From: Plutella xylostella
Taxonomy: Eukaryota; Arthropoda; Insecta; Lepidoptera; Plutellidae
Length of the DNA: 64,000 bases
Direction: 5' to 3'
NCBI RefSeq assembly: GCF_932276165.1
Contig: NC_063998.1
Coordinates: 942,501-1,006,500 of the forward strand
Shown: one piece after another, positions 1-11,670 of the stretch
Layout of the letters: the number at the start of each line of letters is the position of its first letter
Numbering within the stretch: position 1 is the stretch's first letter
Translations under genes and position numbers: made by a program
Notes under the pieces: generated by a model
Databases searched by the model: none
What the model was told of the DNA's origin: nothing
What the model saw: only the letters and a program-made list of their open reading frames with translations

Positions 1-1561
1 TTTCATTACTGAAAAAGAAAAGGAATGCAGAAAAATCTCGCGTAAAAACAGAAATCTCTGTAAAACTCCAAATTCAATATTCAAAAACGAAAGAAACGAC
101 GACCCGAGGAAACCACCACTTGTGGAGATTTAATTGATGTGCGAAGAACTCAGAACATGGCAGAGGGGAGAAGAGACACGTACCAATAAGTTTGAGTTAT
201 CTTGATGATCTTTTAGTATACTTGAACTTCTTTTAACAAAAAGAACCTTCAGCTTTTTTACATAGTAAAGTACGTGTACATACCAAGCACGTGAATTTTA
301 TAATATGGATTTTTAACTTTTTTCGCGGATCTCAAAGTTTTATAGAACAACAGTACCTAGTTTACAATGACTTGACTAACCCCCTTTCGCACATAATACT
401 TTACTTCTTTTGCATAAACATACACAACATTTTGCACAAATATTTTAGAAGAAAAAAATCACTCATTTTTGCAGTCCCTTGTATTTTCAAAGCAAGACAG
501 CAAAACATGGTTTAAATAATTAGCTTAATCATTACCTTGAAAGTTACCGTCACATAAATTCACATAAACCAACACCATTTTATGAGAATCTCCTTCATTT
601 TTAGTCTTTAGTGCGAAAAAAGGGAATTGATAAAAAACAGAAAACCTTTTGTCGTACGTAATAGGAAAATGTCTGGGCCAGTACGTTGACAGCGTTCGAC
701 CTATTTTGTGTAAATCCATTATTAATTTGTTCACTGATTTAAATGGACGTGTTAAACGTACAGTACGTAGGTATAGATTTAAAGTATAAATTCCTCGATT
801 TAAAATCTCTTTTTTCAATTGAACATATTTATCAACTTTAACTAATTGTTGAGCATACTAAATATGGTACATTTTACTGAAAAGTACCAATCTAACCTCT
901 TTTGTAAGGATAACATGTAGGTACTGTTGATGTGCCATAATAAAAAAATAAATAAAGGTTAAACGCAAGCTCAACTAGTGCAAATCAAATACATAATTTA
1001 AATATTTACTTACTAAAAATAAGGTTAATATACGCCATTAAAAATAAACCACTAATTTCGTATAAGCTTACGCAACTTCTAATTTACGAGGAACATTCTA
1101 GAAACAGTTACAGAGGGAATCGTAAAGTAATCCTGCAGTAACCCCCTGGGGTGCGTACGAACTCCCGCTAAGCAAACTATACCCCTGTCAAAAACCCACC
1201 AAGTAGGCCATAAAACATTATAGTTTATCAGCACCTACAAGGTTTCCATTTCCGAATGGAGTTTTTGCCACAATCCCCGAGTTGATCCGCGCCCGAACTT
1301 ACCGAAACTAGGAGCTACTTAATGGAACGGAAACAAATTAGTGAGAATTATTTGAAGAATCGATTTGATGTTGGTTATATCGTATCGAATATTACTTCAA
1401 TTGATTATAATATTTCACAAACATGAACATGTTTTAAAGCTAAAATTTGATAGTAAAACGTTTCTCGTTTCATTCTTTACCGCTGTTATAATGAAATGGC
1501 ATTTGTCGAAGAACCAAAAAATAAAATAGTTCTCATAGAGGTTAATATAAACCGAAGAAGC
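1..1561. other. AT-rich non-coding stretch
   Basis: No coding region, tRNA-like head or clear repeat can be supported here. The short open frames are in low-complexity AT-rich sequence and have no recognisable motif. The stretch near 1140-1330 is less AT-rich than its surroundings but I cannot assign it. Confidence 0.5.
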
Positions 1562-1705
1562 GAGGATCGGTGGGGTAAACGATTTCTCGGTATCCAAGCC
1601 ACAGGAAGTGTCTGGATAAAGAAGACCGAAGACGGAGTAGTGTAGTGCTACTTGGGAGAGGCCTATGACCTTCAGTGGTGGTGGACTGATGATGTTGTCT
1701 GCAAT
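1562..1705 (+). mobile_element. RTE-type LINE 3' fragment (degenerate)
   Basis: Read on the plus strand, this piece matches the usual end of an RTE-clade reverse-transcriptase ORF. It has an 'LGEAYDLQW'-like stretch (family form LGEAYVQQW) followed by repeated GATGATG-type sequence. Upstream codons resemble the RW..D part of the same C-terminus, but frameshifts and stops break it. It is a dead 5'-truncated copy. Two other RTE ends lie at about 26.6 and 35.4 kb. Confidence 0.5.
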
Positions 1706-2547
1706 ATTATTATAATGTTGTGTTTACCATTAAGTCTTACTAAGGCATGACAATTTTTTAATTAAAATTACAGACGCCCTAACATTTAGAATTTATTACT
1801 GAATAAAGAATTATAATTGATCGCAATGAAGTAATTTGCAAAATAAATTTTAGCCGTCCAACAGCATAGATTCTATGGCAAAAGATATATTTTTAATTCT
1901 TTGAGTTTTATATAATGTATAAATTTAATATTCTAGTAATTTTTCGCAGAATTGTATTGTGTACTTTATTTATTTCGCTCAACACAGGCAATATTGAATT
2001 TTATAATAAACAAAGTCGAGAGCGCTTTATTTTAAAAATATTCGGTAACCGACATAGTTGGAATTCGTTGTTAATAATGTGCTGCTGGTAGGTAAATAAC
2101 AGTTAGCTTTTTCTAAACCGCATTTTAATATAATAGAGGTAAAAAAACTACCTATATATATATAAATATGAAACTGGCTTTGGAATTTATCAGTTTCATT
2201 TTTATTTATACGATGAATAAAAGCCAAATTCTTTGACTTGATTAGTTTATGGATCTTATACATTTCAGTGTATCCTTTGTCAAGGTACAGAAGTGTAACC
2301 ATGTTTACTGCGATGACTGTGTATCTGTGTATATTTAAACTCCTCTAAATGCTAGTGCGCCTGCAATGATGGCTGTTCCATTATTGATCTTGCCATCACG
2401 CCGTGTCAGCGGCAATGCCCAGAGGACTGACTGTTTGTCAACACGGTATTGGGGTTTCACGGTTAACAATTTAGTGTGGCCAGACTAGTGCGGATGACTG
2501 ACGTGCCCAATTGAAATTTAGTGTGGAAAATCATTGTACAGTATAAG
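1706..2547. other. non-coding, no feature seen
   Basis: AT-rich sequence with a (TA)n run near 2152-2162. Nothing beyond chance short ORFs. Confidence 0.5.
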
Positions 2548-2610
2548 GCAGATAAATCTAACCCCTCTCAGAAGCGTTGTTACTATGAGAGGGGGGTCAG
2601 GTTTCTCTGC
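2548..2610. repeat. imperfect hairpin
   Basis: Arms of about 23-25 nt (GCAGATAAATCTAACCCCTC at the left, its near reverse complement ending at 2610) flank a loop of about 15 nt. The inner part of the stem is nearly perfect. It may be a small fold-back remnant. Confidence 0.4.
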
Positions 2611-2703
2611 ACATGACCGTACTTCCTAAACGATAGGTAAATTGGCCTCAGGAAGTTCAGTAACAAAATCTACCGTATTAATAAATACACTGACGAGCAA
2701 CGA

Positions 2704-2873
2704 CCGACCGAAGACCGAATGGCGTAGTGGTTAGTGACCCTGACTACTTAGCCGATGGTCCCGGGTTCGATCCCCGGCTGGCGAACACTCTGGCGAAAAG
2801 TGGGTGCAGCAATGCACCTCTGCCTACCCCGCAAAGGAGTACATTAGTACAAGGCGTGAGTGCGTGTTTTTTT
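2704..2873 (+). mobile_element. tRNA-derived SINE, family A, internally deleted
   Basis: The head has pol III promoter-like boxes (GTAGTGGTTAGTGACC, then GGTTCGATCCC), as in a tRNA. The tail is the family-A sequence (CTCTGGCGAAAAGTGGGTGC ... AAGGCGTGAGTGCGTG) followed by T. A perfect 13-bp target duplication, TGACGAGCAACGA, flanks it at 2691-2703 and 2874-2886. Compared with the copies at 11.05 and 20.8 kb, about 100 bp between head and tail is missing, joined at GGCTGG/CGAACACTCTGG. Confidence 0.85.
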
Positions 2874-2886
2874 TGACGAGCAACGA

Positions 2887-3313
2887 AAAAGTTTCACATG
2901 GAAAATGTTGACACCTCATTACCTCAATTTTCAAAAACATTTAATTTCTATCTTTAAATTTTTTACCAAAATACGTAGGATTAACGATTTTAGTCAAAAA
3001 TGAGTGAGTACATAATCAAATTATGCATTTGTTGTAAAACCTTTGGAAACGGCAAACAGAAAAAAACCCGATTAATCAAACCCATCTTATTCTCGAATGT
3101 CCACCGTACAAAAGAAAGAAATCCAATTTCAATAAAATATTTTCCTTCCAGCCTAAGTAAAGAAACCTTCCGTTCACACGTCCTGATAGGAAGATATGCA
3201 GAGATCCGCCGGAGAATTAATAACATAAACAGACCGCGTTGATTCAATCAATGGTGTAGTTCGCTCAAGTCATAAAGACGCGACAATTTTTTTATTTACT
3301 TCATATATAAACT
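2887..3313. other. non-coding, no feature seen
   Basis: Overlapping open frames of 80-85 codons occur on both strands at 2990-3247. Neither has a recognisable domain, and the mirrored openness suggests chance. Confidence 0.4.
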
Positions 3314-3690
3314 TAGGTTCATCATCACGACCCATTACGTCCCCACTGCTGGGGCACGGGTCTCCTTCAAATGAAGGAAGGGTTTTACGCCTAGTCCACC
3401 ACGCTGGCCAAGTGGGTTGGTGGATCCCAACACAAGCAATCTTGTGCTGAGAGAGTTGTCGGGTAAGTGGGGAACCCCACCGTCAGATGTTTTCAAGCCG
3501 TCCGAAGGACTCTGACTAGGCTTAACGACTGCTGCCGAAGCAGCAACCGGGACCCACGGCTTAACGTGCCGTCAGAAGCATAGAAGCGTCCAGAAATGAA
3601 CCACTTGAAATCAGTCACTCATCCAATGGCTGACCGTGTCAGTTATTGCTTAACCTCAAACTTTGGTTGATACGTTTTATCCATTGCTGT
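3314..3690. repeat. dispersed lepidopteran repeat (CCCACTGCTGGGGCACGGG type)
   Basis: The segment opens with CCCCACTGCTGGGGCACGGG and continues through a GCAGCAACCGGGACC..ACGGCTTAACGTGCC block to a CCAATGGCTGACC block. From memory this order is common in moth and butterfly genomic and UTR sequence. No ORF is kept, and boundaries are approximate. I do not know which transposon class it belongs to. Confidence 0.55.
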
Positions 3691-4092
3691 CAATGCTCAC
3701 TAAATTGATTGCAATTCATCATCATCAATTTGCCTTGTATCACCCACTGTTGAATACTATAGGTCTCCTTTTTTCGCTCTGGCTTTAGACCCACTACTTC
3801 CACGCAACCCTGCAGATGTCATTGGACCATCTAGCAGGTACCTATATTTTTTATTCGAAGTTTTTATAGTTAATAAGATTGATATACCTTTTAACTATTT
3901 CAACTCATTCATCTTTTTTACAGGTATGTACAGCTAAGATGCCATTTGACTGCGGACAACGTGATATAAGCAAAAGGTAAATGAATAAATTTATATAAAT
4001 TCATTATCTCTACACAAAAATAAGACACAACTTTACTGACTTAGGGTACTGGTGACGAAACATTATAATAATGCGGCTTGACGGCTACCGAT
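3691..4092. other. non-coding, no feature seen
   Basis: Mixed AT-rich sequence without recognisable coding or repeat structure. Confidence 0.4.
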
Positions 4093-4430
4093 ATTAGGCG
4101 CTCCGCTCACTGCACGAGAGTCTAGGCGGAAAAGAGGCGATTAAGATTAAGAGAGCGGCGATTTGCCTTACATTTTGACAGTGTCATTTGTCGATACGCA
4201 ACGTAAACGGATGTTCGAAATCGATTTTCGAATCTTATAATCGCTGTACTTCTCTTTATTTTCTATATGAGAGTCCAAGTTGACGCTTACTGAAGGTGAC
4301 GAGGCAAGGTGAGAACGCGTCATTGTAAATGAGACATAATTCCATGCATTACAAAGCTGATTGGGATGCCACCGTGACGCCACCACCGCGTCGACGACGC
4401 CTCGACTCTATCAGTGGGCGAAGCGCCTTA
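4093..4430. mobile_element. fold-back MITE with TAAGGCGCTCCGCTCACTG ends
   Basis: The left end (TAGGCGCTCCGCTCACTGCA) and the reverse complement of the right end (TAAGGCGCTTCGCCCACTGA) are clear terminal inverted repeats. The interior is GC-rich and codes for nothing recognisable. A second copy of the left end occurs at 50,164. Superfamily unknown. Confidence 0.6.
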
Positions 4431-4719
4431 TTACGCTTAATGACATGTCCACAGAAATACACAGAACCCAGTAGTAACTGGTCAATTGCCGCTTTTGTAC
4501 GTAGCAAGACCTGGCCTTCTCCCACAACTCTTTATGAAGAGCAAAAACTACTATACAGTACAATATACATTCTCATAGCAGGAGGGTTACTTTACCTTGA
4601 CAAAAACCGAAGTAATGAGAGTTTTCATACAATCGGTACTTTTAAAACAACGAGGTAAACACAGCCGCCAAACACGCCCAGAATCTTTGTTTTTAACAAC
4701 TAATGGAAAAAGGAGGTGT

Positions 4720-5075
4720 TATAAGTTTATCATGTCTGTGTATTTGTGTATCTGTCTGAGGTAGCATAGCTCGTAAATGGCTGAACCAATTTAAGATTTG
4801 TTTGTTTTGTCGTCTTAGGTAATGTTACCCCTAGTGTTCTTAGCCATTTTAATTTAATCAGCTTAGCCGTTCAAAAGTTACGCAACTTTTAGTGTTTAGT
4901 GCCAATTTCTCCATAGTCGGTTAGAGCGTAACCAGAGAGGAGTGGTTGACTTTTGACACATGTGTCATGAATTTTATATGGCGATGACGTATAATTGATG
5001 AATGATAACAGGTCGGTTATGACCGACTATGGCGAAATTGGCACTTAATGTCGGAGTTTTTAACATCGTTTAGGT
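4720..5075. repeat. old dispersed repeat, split by a MITE
   Basis: The part before 4896 (including AGTGTTCTTAGCC and CAGCTTAGCCGTTCAAAA) and the GTTTTTAAC after 5055 match the uninterrupted repeat at 17,395-17,552. The break between them is filled by the MITE at 4896-5048. Confidence 0.55.
4896..5048. mobile_element. fold-back MITE with TTAGTGCCAATTTC ends
   Basis: The terminal inverted repeats are about 26 bp: TTAGTGCCAATTTCTCCATA on the left, and TTAAGTGCCAATTTCGCCAT on the right as reverse complement, continuing into AGTCGGT. The paralogous repeat at 17.5 kb lacks this segment and so acts as an empty site. The implied target duplication is short (TA or TTA). Confidence 0.7.
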
Positions 5076-6160
5076 TTTCGTTAGCTAGAGTGAACACCAC
5101 GGCAAAGTGTTCAAGAGTACAATCGAGATACCCGGGGCTTGTGATTCGGGTGCCACTAGGCTTTGTGTTGTCGGCTTTGTGTCGATATTTGTGGTGGCTT
5201 GATTAAAAAGTTTGTCTGTTGTCTTTGACAAGGTATGTACCAGCTACGGGTTTTTGCCGACCTGGTATATTGTTTTGCAGGCAGAAATATAATTGGGAAC
5301 TAGTGAAAAAATTAAAAAGTTTATGGATATTTTGGAAGAACATTTAGAAAAACAACATTAGGAAAAAAGTTAAATACGAGTAGTTTTGAAACGAATCCCT
5401 TTTTGATCAACGCATTTCGAATACGGTCAGTACATGAAAAGTTCTTCCAAAATCTTCGTAGTTTCAAACTGACTGCACTTTTTCATATTTTTTTGCCCCA
5501 CGTTGGGTCCCAATTTTATACTATTACCGTGACTCCTGTTTGCAATGTACGTAGATATCAAACTTATTATGGGTAGTCTGTACTAATAATTTATTTTGGT
5601 GTCTACCCCTTGCTCTACCTGTCATATTTCAAGTACTAATAGTTGCGTCTGTGTGTATCTCTCTCTTCACATTTATACATAAATAATCTGAACATATTGC
5701 TTCATAGTCAGATCAAACATCACAATACGGCTAAAACAAACTGCAGTACCAGCAAACAGTTCTCATACGCCGGGATAATATTTCAAACTGGCAGGATAAT
5801 ATCTGAAAGTAGTCGTCCACAATGCGAGCCGAAGTGTTTGAGCGCACAATCAAGATACGCCGGAATCAGGAAACAGTGAGCTTAGTAGTGATGTGTTGTT
5901 TGTATATTTATTGATTGGATTACTGTCGATATTTTTGGTTTCGATATTATAGATATGCTATTTTTTATACACGAGGTATATTTATTTACACCAGGTAATA
6001 TAAATCTTTTAATGTGTAACAAACAGCCTTTGATGGCTAATTAAGTGATTTTAGAATATCTATTATACAAAAAAATAACTATAGGTACTTACTAAAATTG
6101 CAGAGCTATTTATTTATTATAAAATAACTGCACTTGTATACGGTCAAAAAAAAACATAAC
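5076..6160. repeat. low-information stretch with a diverged duplicated motif
   Basis: Two diverged copies of a block ending in ACAATC(A/G)AGATAC(G/C)CCGG occur near 5105-5135 and 5825-5855. Both probably derive from one old repeat family. The open frame 5643-5879 covers the second copy and has no recognisable domain. Confidence 0.3.
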
Positions 6161-6164
6161 AAAA

Positions 6165-6765
6165 ATTTATGGTGATGACACTATCCGATCGGGTTCGGTC
6201 AAGGAGATTATTGGGGTTGCAGAGAGTGTCGCTGATTATTCCTTGTATCAAAGTGAATAATATTCTAAATGATAGATTAAGATTAGTAAACCCAAGTAAA
6301 ACAAATAAAAGAAGAATAGGTAAAAACTTTATTGAATGCTTTAAACCAACTAATTACTATGGTGAAAGATTATTCAAATACTTAGTGCCGAAATTTTATA
6401 ACAAGTTGCCAGCGGAGTTTTTCAGATCTACATCCAAAAACATGTTTAAGAATCGTGTGAAAGAATTTTTACTGAACAATTTAGAAACTGTGTAGTTTAA
6501 TAATAATATGTAATGTACTGTATACTAAAACACCTTTTGTAAATCGAGCATCTTTATTTAAACGTAAGTAAACATAATTGTTAATTGTAATTGCCTACAT
6601 AAGTTGCTATAATATGCATGTACTTATTATAACTTAAGTAGGTACTTGTTTAGTGTAACGTAAATGGGAGTATTACCAGCCGATAAACAGCTCAGTTGTT
6701 TGGCTGATATTGTAAATATTAGTTTTTAAGGATTATTTTGCTTAAATAAATAAATACAAAATAAA
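6165..6765 (+). mobile_element. LINE 3' fragment (end of ORF2 plus 3' UTR)
   Basis: An open frame at 6169-6495 encodes 108 residues with a YGERLFKYLVPKFYNKLP stretch. This resembles the C-terminal end of non-LTR reverse transcriptases of the CR1/Jockey group (family form: ..R.F...GP.LYN.LP). It is followed by about 250 bp of non-coding sequence and an AAATAAATAAATAC tail, as at a LINE 3' end. The element is strongly 5' truncated: no RT palm motifs are present. It is a different subfamily from the LINE at 7.4-10.1 kb. Confidence 0.5.
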
Positions 6766-7422
6766 TCTGTTTTTCCTCCTTTTAAATAGCAAAAAATCGC
6801 ATTGAATATATCTTGAAATTCCATATTGCTATGTACTTCTTTTAACCATTTTCACGGCTTTAAAGCTCGCATGCTAGTTTTGGTTTCGAAACATTAGGTA
6901 CTCAAACTACAACTCAAAGATAATAATGTTCAGTCGAAATTTACCTATCGTACGTGCACTGAGCCGTAAGTTACAGATGAATACTCTTCACTGACGAATC
7001 AAGTATAGGCAGGAATATCCAAAACCGACACCTGGGCGCACTCGGTACAGATAATGAAGTAACTCATCCATGCGTATCGATAATTATCGATCTATCGTGC
7101 GACACAACACTAATGATTCTGCTTTCATTGACGACCAACTTTTCTTTGCTGCGAGTATGGATTCTGTGGCAATAAGTTTAGCGTTGGTTTTTCTTTGACA
7201 AAGAAATGTGAAAGTTGTTTCAGTAGTGAAACCCATCGAATATGAACTACCTATTGAAGGAATGTATATTTAGGTTAAGGAGTTTTGAAAGCGGAATGTA
7301 TTATAGTACTCGTTGAAGTGATGTGCTGAGGGTGGTATTGGAGGAATCTAGTGTTTGTTTATATTTAGCTTAGTTTGGATTTTAAATTCTAGTATTTTTT
7401 TATAAATCATTGTTGCAAATTA
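6766..7422. other. non-coding, no feature seen
   Basis: No motif-bearing ORF, no tRNA-like box, no clear inverted repeat. Confidence 0.4.
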
Positions 7423-10108
7423 CAAATTCAAATTCAAATGGTTTAATCGACGTAAAATTTTACAATTATTTGTCGATAGTCATCTACCACCATTTCACAA
7501 AGGCCCCGTCATTGAGAAGGAAAGAAATGGCGAAAGAAACTCCTCGAGCATCTTTTCAACTTTTTCCTTATAATCTATTACAATTTTTACTTATATCTAG
7601 TACCTACAATTTTACTTAAGTACCTATATCCATTTCATTTTTTCAATAGCCTTAGCTGAGGTGGACAAGACCACGCGTTTTTGTCGTTTAAATAATCATT
7701 TATACTATAGTAAGCTTTACTACATAATGTAGCTTTAACATAATTCTTAAATTTTTGCTCAGTAAGGTTTATTGCTTCATTTGATAATTTATTATAAAAA
7801 CGTATACAGTTCCCCATGAATGATGTGTTTGTTTTCGAAAGTCTGAGTGTGGGGAAAAGCAACTTATTTTTGTTTCTGGTCTCAATACCGTGAGTGGCTC
7901 CTACTTTACTAAATGAATTTAAGTTTTTACGAACATACATAATATTTTCATAGATATATTGGCATGGAACAGTTAGTATACCTATTTCCTTAAACGTATC
8001 TCTTAATGAAATTCTAGACCCTAATACATATATGGCTCGAATTGCTCGTTTTTGCAGAACAAAGATTTGATTAATGTCAGCCGCTCGTCCCCACAATAGA
8101 ATTCCGTAAGACATAACACTATGAAAATAACTAAAATACACAAGCCTGGCTGTATCTACATCTGTTAACTGTCTAATGGTTCTAACCGCATAAGCTGCAG
8201 AACTCAATCTACCGGCTATCCTCTCAATATGGGGTCCCCATTGCAACTTTGAGTCAATTGTAATACCCAGGAATACCGTTTCATTTACTAACTCTAGCTT
8301 ATCGTTATTCAATGTCAAATATGTCTCTACTTGTCTTACATTAGGCAAAGTGAATTTAATACATTTTGTTTTCTTGGAGTTAAGAGCTAAATTATTTACA
8401 GTGAACCAATTAGCAACTATGGAAAGAGTACTGTTTGCATTGTCAAAATTGACTTCTTGTCGCTTCAACTTAAATATAAGTGAAGTATCATCAGCAAACA
8501 GTACTATCTCACATAATTTATCTACCAAAAACGGTAAATCGTTAACATATACAAGAAACAAGAATGGTCCTAAAATCGAGCCTTGGGGAACACCCATACT
8601 GACAGGACAGCCAGCCGAACGCACTCCATTTATGTCAACTAGTTGAGTTCTGTTGCTCAAGTATGATTCCAATAATGTAAGAGCTTTGCCAGTTAGCCCA
8701 TAATATTTAAGTTTCATAAGTAGAGTGGCATGATCCACACAATCAAATGCTTTCGATAGATCGCAAAATACACCCACAGCATCAAGACGTTCCTCCCAAG
8801 CACTAAATATGTGTTTGACCAACGCGACACCAGCGTCAATTGTAGATCGACCTTTGGTGAAACCGAACTGTTGGTTATGGAGAAGGCCGTGAATACTAAA
8901 GTGCGAAAGCATTTGATGCAGCATAATTTTTTCAAATATTTTACTCAGTACTGGCAAAACTGATACAGGCCTAAAATTATTGGGATCATTTTTCTCACCA
9001 GATTTAAAAAGCGGTATTAGTTTACTAAGTTTCATCAAATCGGGGAATACACCGACCTCAATGCATCTGTTAAAAAGATTAGCCAGGTGGGGTGCTAGGA
9101 TATCAATAACATGACTAATAACTTTAACGGACATGCCCCATAAATCTTCTGTCATTTTTAAATTTAATTCTTTATAAGTGGTAATTATGGTCTGTGTATT
9201 TATACCATGAAATTGAAAGTCGAGATCGCAAGGCGGTGCATTCCCTCTTAGCAAACGTTCAGCTTCAGCGCAAGATGAGTCAAGGTTCTCAGTTGTAGCT
9301 ATCGGTATACTACGGAAAAAATCTTCAAAGACGGAAGCCACTTCTTCACTAGATGAAACAATTTTATCATTAATTTTAAGTTCAAAATTTAAATCACGTG
9401 GTTTATTCTTCCCGGTTTCAGTATTAATGATATTCCATACGGTTTTAATCTTGTTATTAGAGTTTTCTTTCTAATCTTTCTATTTATATAATCTGATTTA
9501 GCTTGGTGGCAAACGGCTTTGAATATCTTTGTATATTTCTTTACATAATCTCGAAAGTTATCGTCATGAGTAAATGTACGCTGTTCATAGAGATCATATA
9601 ATTTACGTCTGCTCTTATAAATTCCCGATGTTGCCCAGTCATTAAGACTTAGTTTACAATTAACATCTACTTCTTTCTTAGTGAACACGTTTTCAAATTC
9701 TTGAGACAAACCTTGAAATATTTCCTTAAAGGCATCATTGGGATTTCTTTCAGAGCTTCTACAGTAGCCAAGTTTACTGTTCAATCGAGATTTAAACTTA
9801 TCAATTCTGTATGATGTTACTGGTCTGAACTTGAAAGTGGCTGACTTACGTTCAAAAGTACAAGGAAACGTAATAATTTGCCCACTGTGGTCGGATGGTA
9901 AACAATTGATTACAGAATGATTAGTAAAATCACAATTACAGTAAATATTGTCAATACAAGTGGCTGAGGTGGGAGTAATTCTGGTAGGTTCCAGGAAGAC
10001 ATTACTTAAATTATATGACTTGAACAAATTAATTATACAACATTTCATAGAAGTCTCAACTAATAAATCAATATTAAAATCTCCCACCACATTAAAATCT
10101 CCCACCAC
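7423..10108 (-). mobile_element. CR1/Jockey-type LINE, 5' truncated
   Basis: This is a non-LTR retrotransposon on the minus strand. It retains the end of the endonuclease, the complete reverse transcriptase, and a 3' UTR ending in (TTGAAT)n-like units near 7425-7440. The 5' end is cut inside the endonuclease at about 10,108, where an 18-bp tandem duplication (10,073-10,090 and 10,091-10,108) sits. There is no RNase H domain, which fits CR1/Jockey better than R1 or RTE. A second 3' fragment of the family lies at 15,735-16,501. Confidence 0.8.
7635..10108 (-). pseudogene. LINE ORF2: endonuclease remnant and reverse transcriptase, one frameshift
   Basis: This protein would copy its own RNA at a nicked chromosomal site. 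The upstream frame (10,108-9,389) starts with a duplicated VVGDFN; GDFN is a mid-endonuclease motif, so the N-terminal catalytic part is missing. The downstream frame (to 7,635) carries RT motifs. Counted from the Met at 9,341, these are LSKAFD at 195-200, GVPQGS at 250-255 and the catalytic FADD at 282-285. The C-terminus has the thumb region and a GNCIRFYNKLS stretch. A single base-level frameshift at about 9,466-9,472 separates the two frames; the RT frame reads on upstream of its Met to that point. Otherwise there are no internal stops, so the copy is fairly young. Confidence 0.8.
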
Positions 10109-10869
10109 AGTAGTGTTGTTTCAGTAATATAAGGAAACAAGTAAGCCTAAAGTCATCCAATTAATAAGGAAAAAAGTTGTAAACCAGCTTTTTCCTATAT
10201 TTCCAGAGCTACCGCAAAAAACCGAGGTTTACTTAATTTTTGTCAGTTTGAAGCTTTAAATTTTTACGTGGTTATTCACTTTATTTCGTGCAGAAATTGC
10301 TTGAAATATTTCTCGTGTTTGTTCATTCATCACCTGGATTCTGGTAAAATATTTTTTTAACCCCCATGAAGATGGATTTTTTTAAATAAATAAATATCTA
10401 TGTACCAGTCACCTGGAAGAAGGTAAGATAATTATGATAATTAAATATTTAACTAGGTAGGTATGAAAAAACCAAATAAGTGCAAGCTTTTTTTCGTATT
10501 ATGTATTTAACTATAGAGGTATATAAGAAAGGAGCTTTCCCGAGTGACGTATCAATTGTACATACACTTTGTCCATCTTACTAAAGCTTTTTTGACATAG
10601 TAAATCCCATACATGTTTGATGTCTGCAAAGGTAAACCAACTTTACTTACCAGACATAAGCGAACGACGTTTCTTTTCACTGACTCGATTTAAATTAACA
10701 TAATTGACTGTCAGTGACACACATTACAAAGAACATAATCGTTACAACGTAAAAATAAATAACATCATTGTTAATCTAAGGCGGATCCTAGACGATCAAT
10801 TATGTTGCGCAATATTGAAAATTGTACAATATAAATCATTGTCTAGGGTTAACATTGAATCCAAATCAA
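10109..10869. other. non-coding, no feature seen
   Basis: AT-rich sequence with an AAATAAATAAATA run near 10,383. No supportable gene. Confidence 0.4.
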
Positions 10870-10908
10870 TGCGTTTTGTATCCAAACGTCATTTGGATAC
10901 AAAACGCA
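10870..10908. repeat. perfect 17-bp hairpin
   Basis: TGCGTTTTGTATCCAAA at 10,870-10,886 is followed by the loop CGTCA and then the exact reverse complement at 10,892-10,908. It is too short for a transposon. Flanking sequence shows no terminator or RNA gene that would explain it. Confidence 0.7.
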
Positions 10909-11051
10909 GTTAAATCTTATTGCACAATTAATATATTGAATATTATTGTAGGTCTAAGGTCTGCCTAAGTGCATGTGTTTGACTGTGGTAGGTACTTTAC
11001 AAATTACATAAAATTATGATAATTGTTTATTTTGAATTGGAATTTTAGAGA

Positions 11052-11310
11052 CGACCGAATGACGTAGTGGTTAGTGACCCTGACTACTGAGCCGATGGTC
11101 CCGGGTTCTATTCCCGGCTGGGGCAGATATTTGTTTAAACACAGATATTTGTTCTCTGGTCTTGGATGTGCCCGTAAAATGGCAATAGGCCCGCCCCCTA
11201 TTAAATTGGGACTAACATAACACTCTGGCGAAAAGTGGGTGCAGCAATGCACCTCTGACTACCCCGCAAGGGAGTACATTAGTACAAGGCGTGAGTGCGT
11301 GTGTGTGTGT
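11052..11310 (+). mobile_element. tRNA-derived SINE, family A, full length
   Basis: The tRNA-like head holds a GTAGTGGTTAGTGACC A-box region and a GGTTCTATTCC B-box region, one base off the usual GGTTCGATTCC. Then come the family-A body (GGCAATAGGCCCGCCCCC) and tail (AGTGGGTGCAGCAATGCACC), ending in a (GT)n run. I find no clean target duplication. The antisense open frame across it is a by-product of the SINE sequence. Confidence 0.85.
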
Positions 11311-11597
11311 TAAGTTTTGTGATGTTGTCATTGAACGCAAAAACATTGAATCGGGTATCGGAGCTATAAACCATGTTGTATCGTCGCTCTAGAATATTGT
11401 CGCCTGCTGCGGGTGTATCGCCGGGTCGAACTTACCGGCATAGTGGATTGGATTAAAATATTCACACACGAGAATTGAATACTCCTGCCGGAGTAATGAA
11501 CTGATGGAGTAATCTGAAGGGGTAGGCATATGTGCATGTGCAATCGTGTATACGTGCATCGTAGTTGCAACTTTAAAAAAAGTTAAATACGTACACA

Positions 11598-11642
11598 TAG
11601 GTAATCCCCGAAGGGGTAGTCAGAGGTGACACGCAAGCGGTT
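11598..11642. repeat. short dispersed repeat (CCCGAAGGGGTAGTCAGAGG)
   Basis: The block CCCGAAGGGGTAGTCAGAGG followed by TGAC..CGCAAG recurs at 56,540-56,575. It resembles the common lepidopteran CCGAAGGGGTAGGCAGAGGTG repeat. Too short to classify. Confidence 0.45.
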
Positions 11643-11670
11643 TAAGTGTTACGAAAAATAATTATGACAG

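Noticed and set aside
2990..3247. overlapping 80- and 85-codon frames on both strands
   Set aside because: No motif. A faint Cys/His spacing recalls LINE C-termini but is not defensible.
11004..11252. 82-residue protein, also seen as a near-identical protein at 20,804-21,013
   Set aside because: The similarity exists because both are antisense frames over copies of the same SINE.
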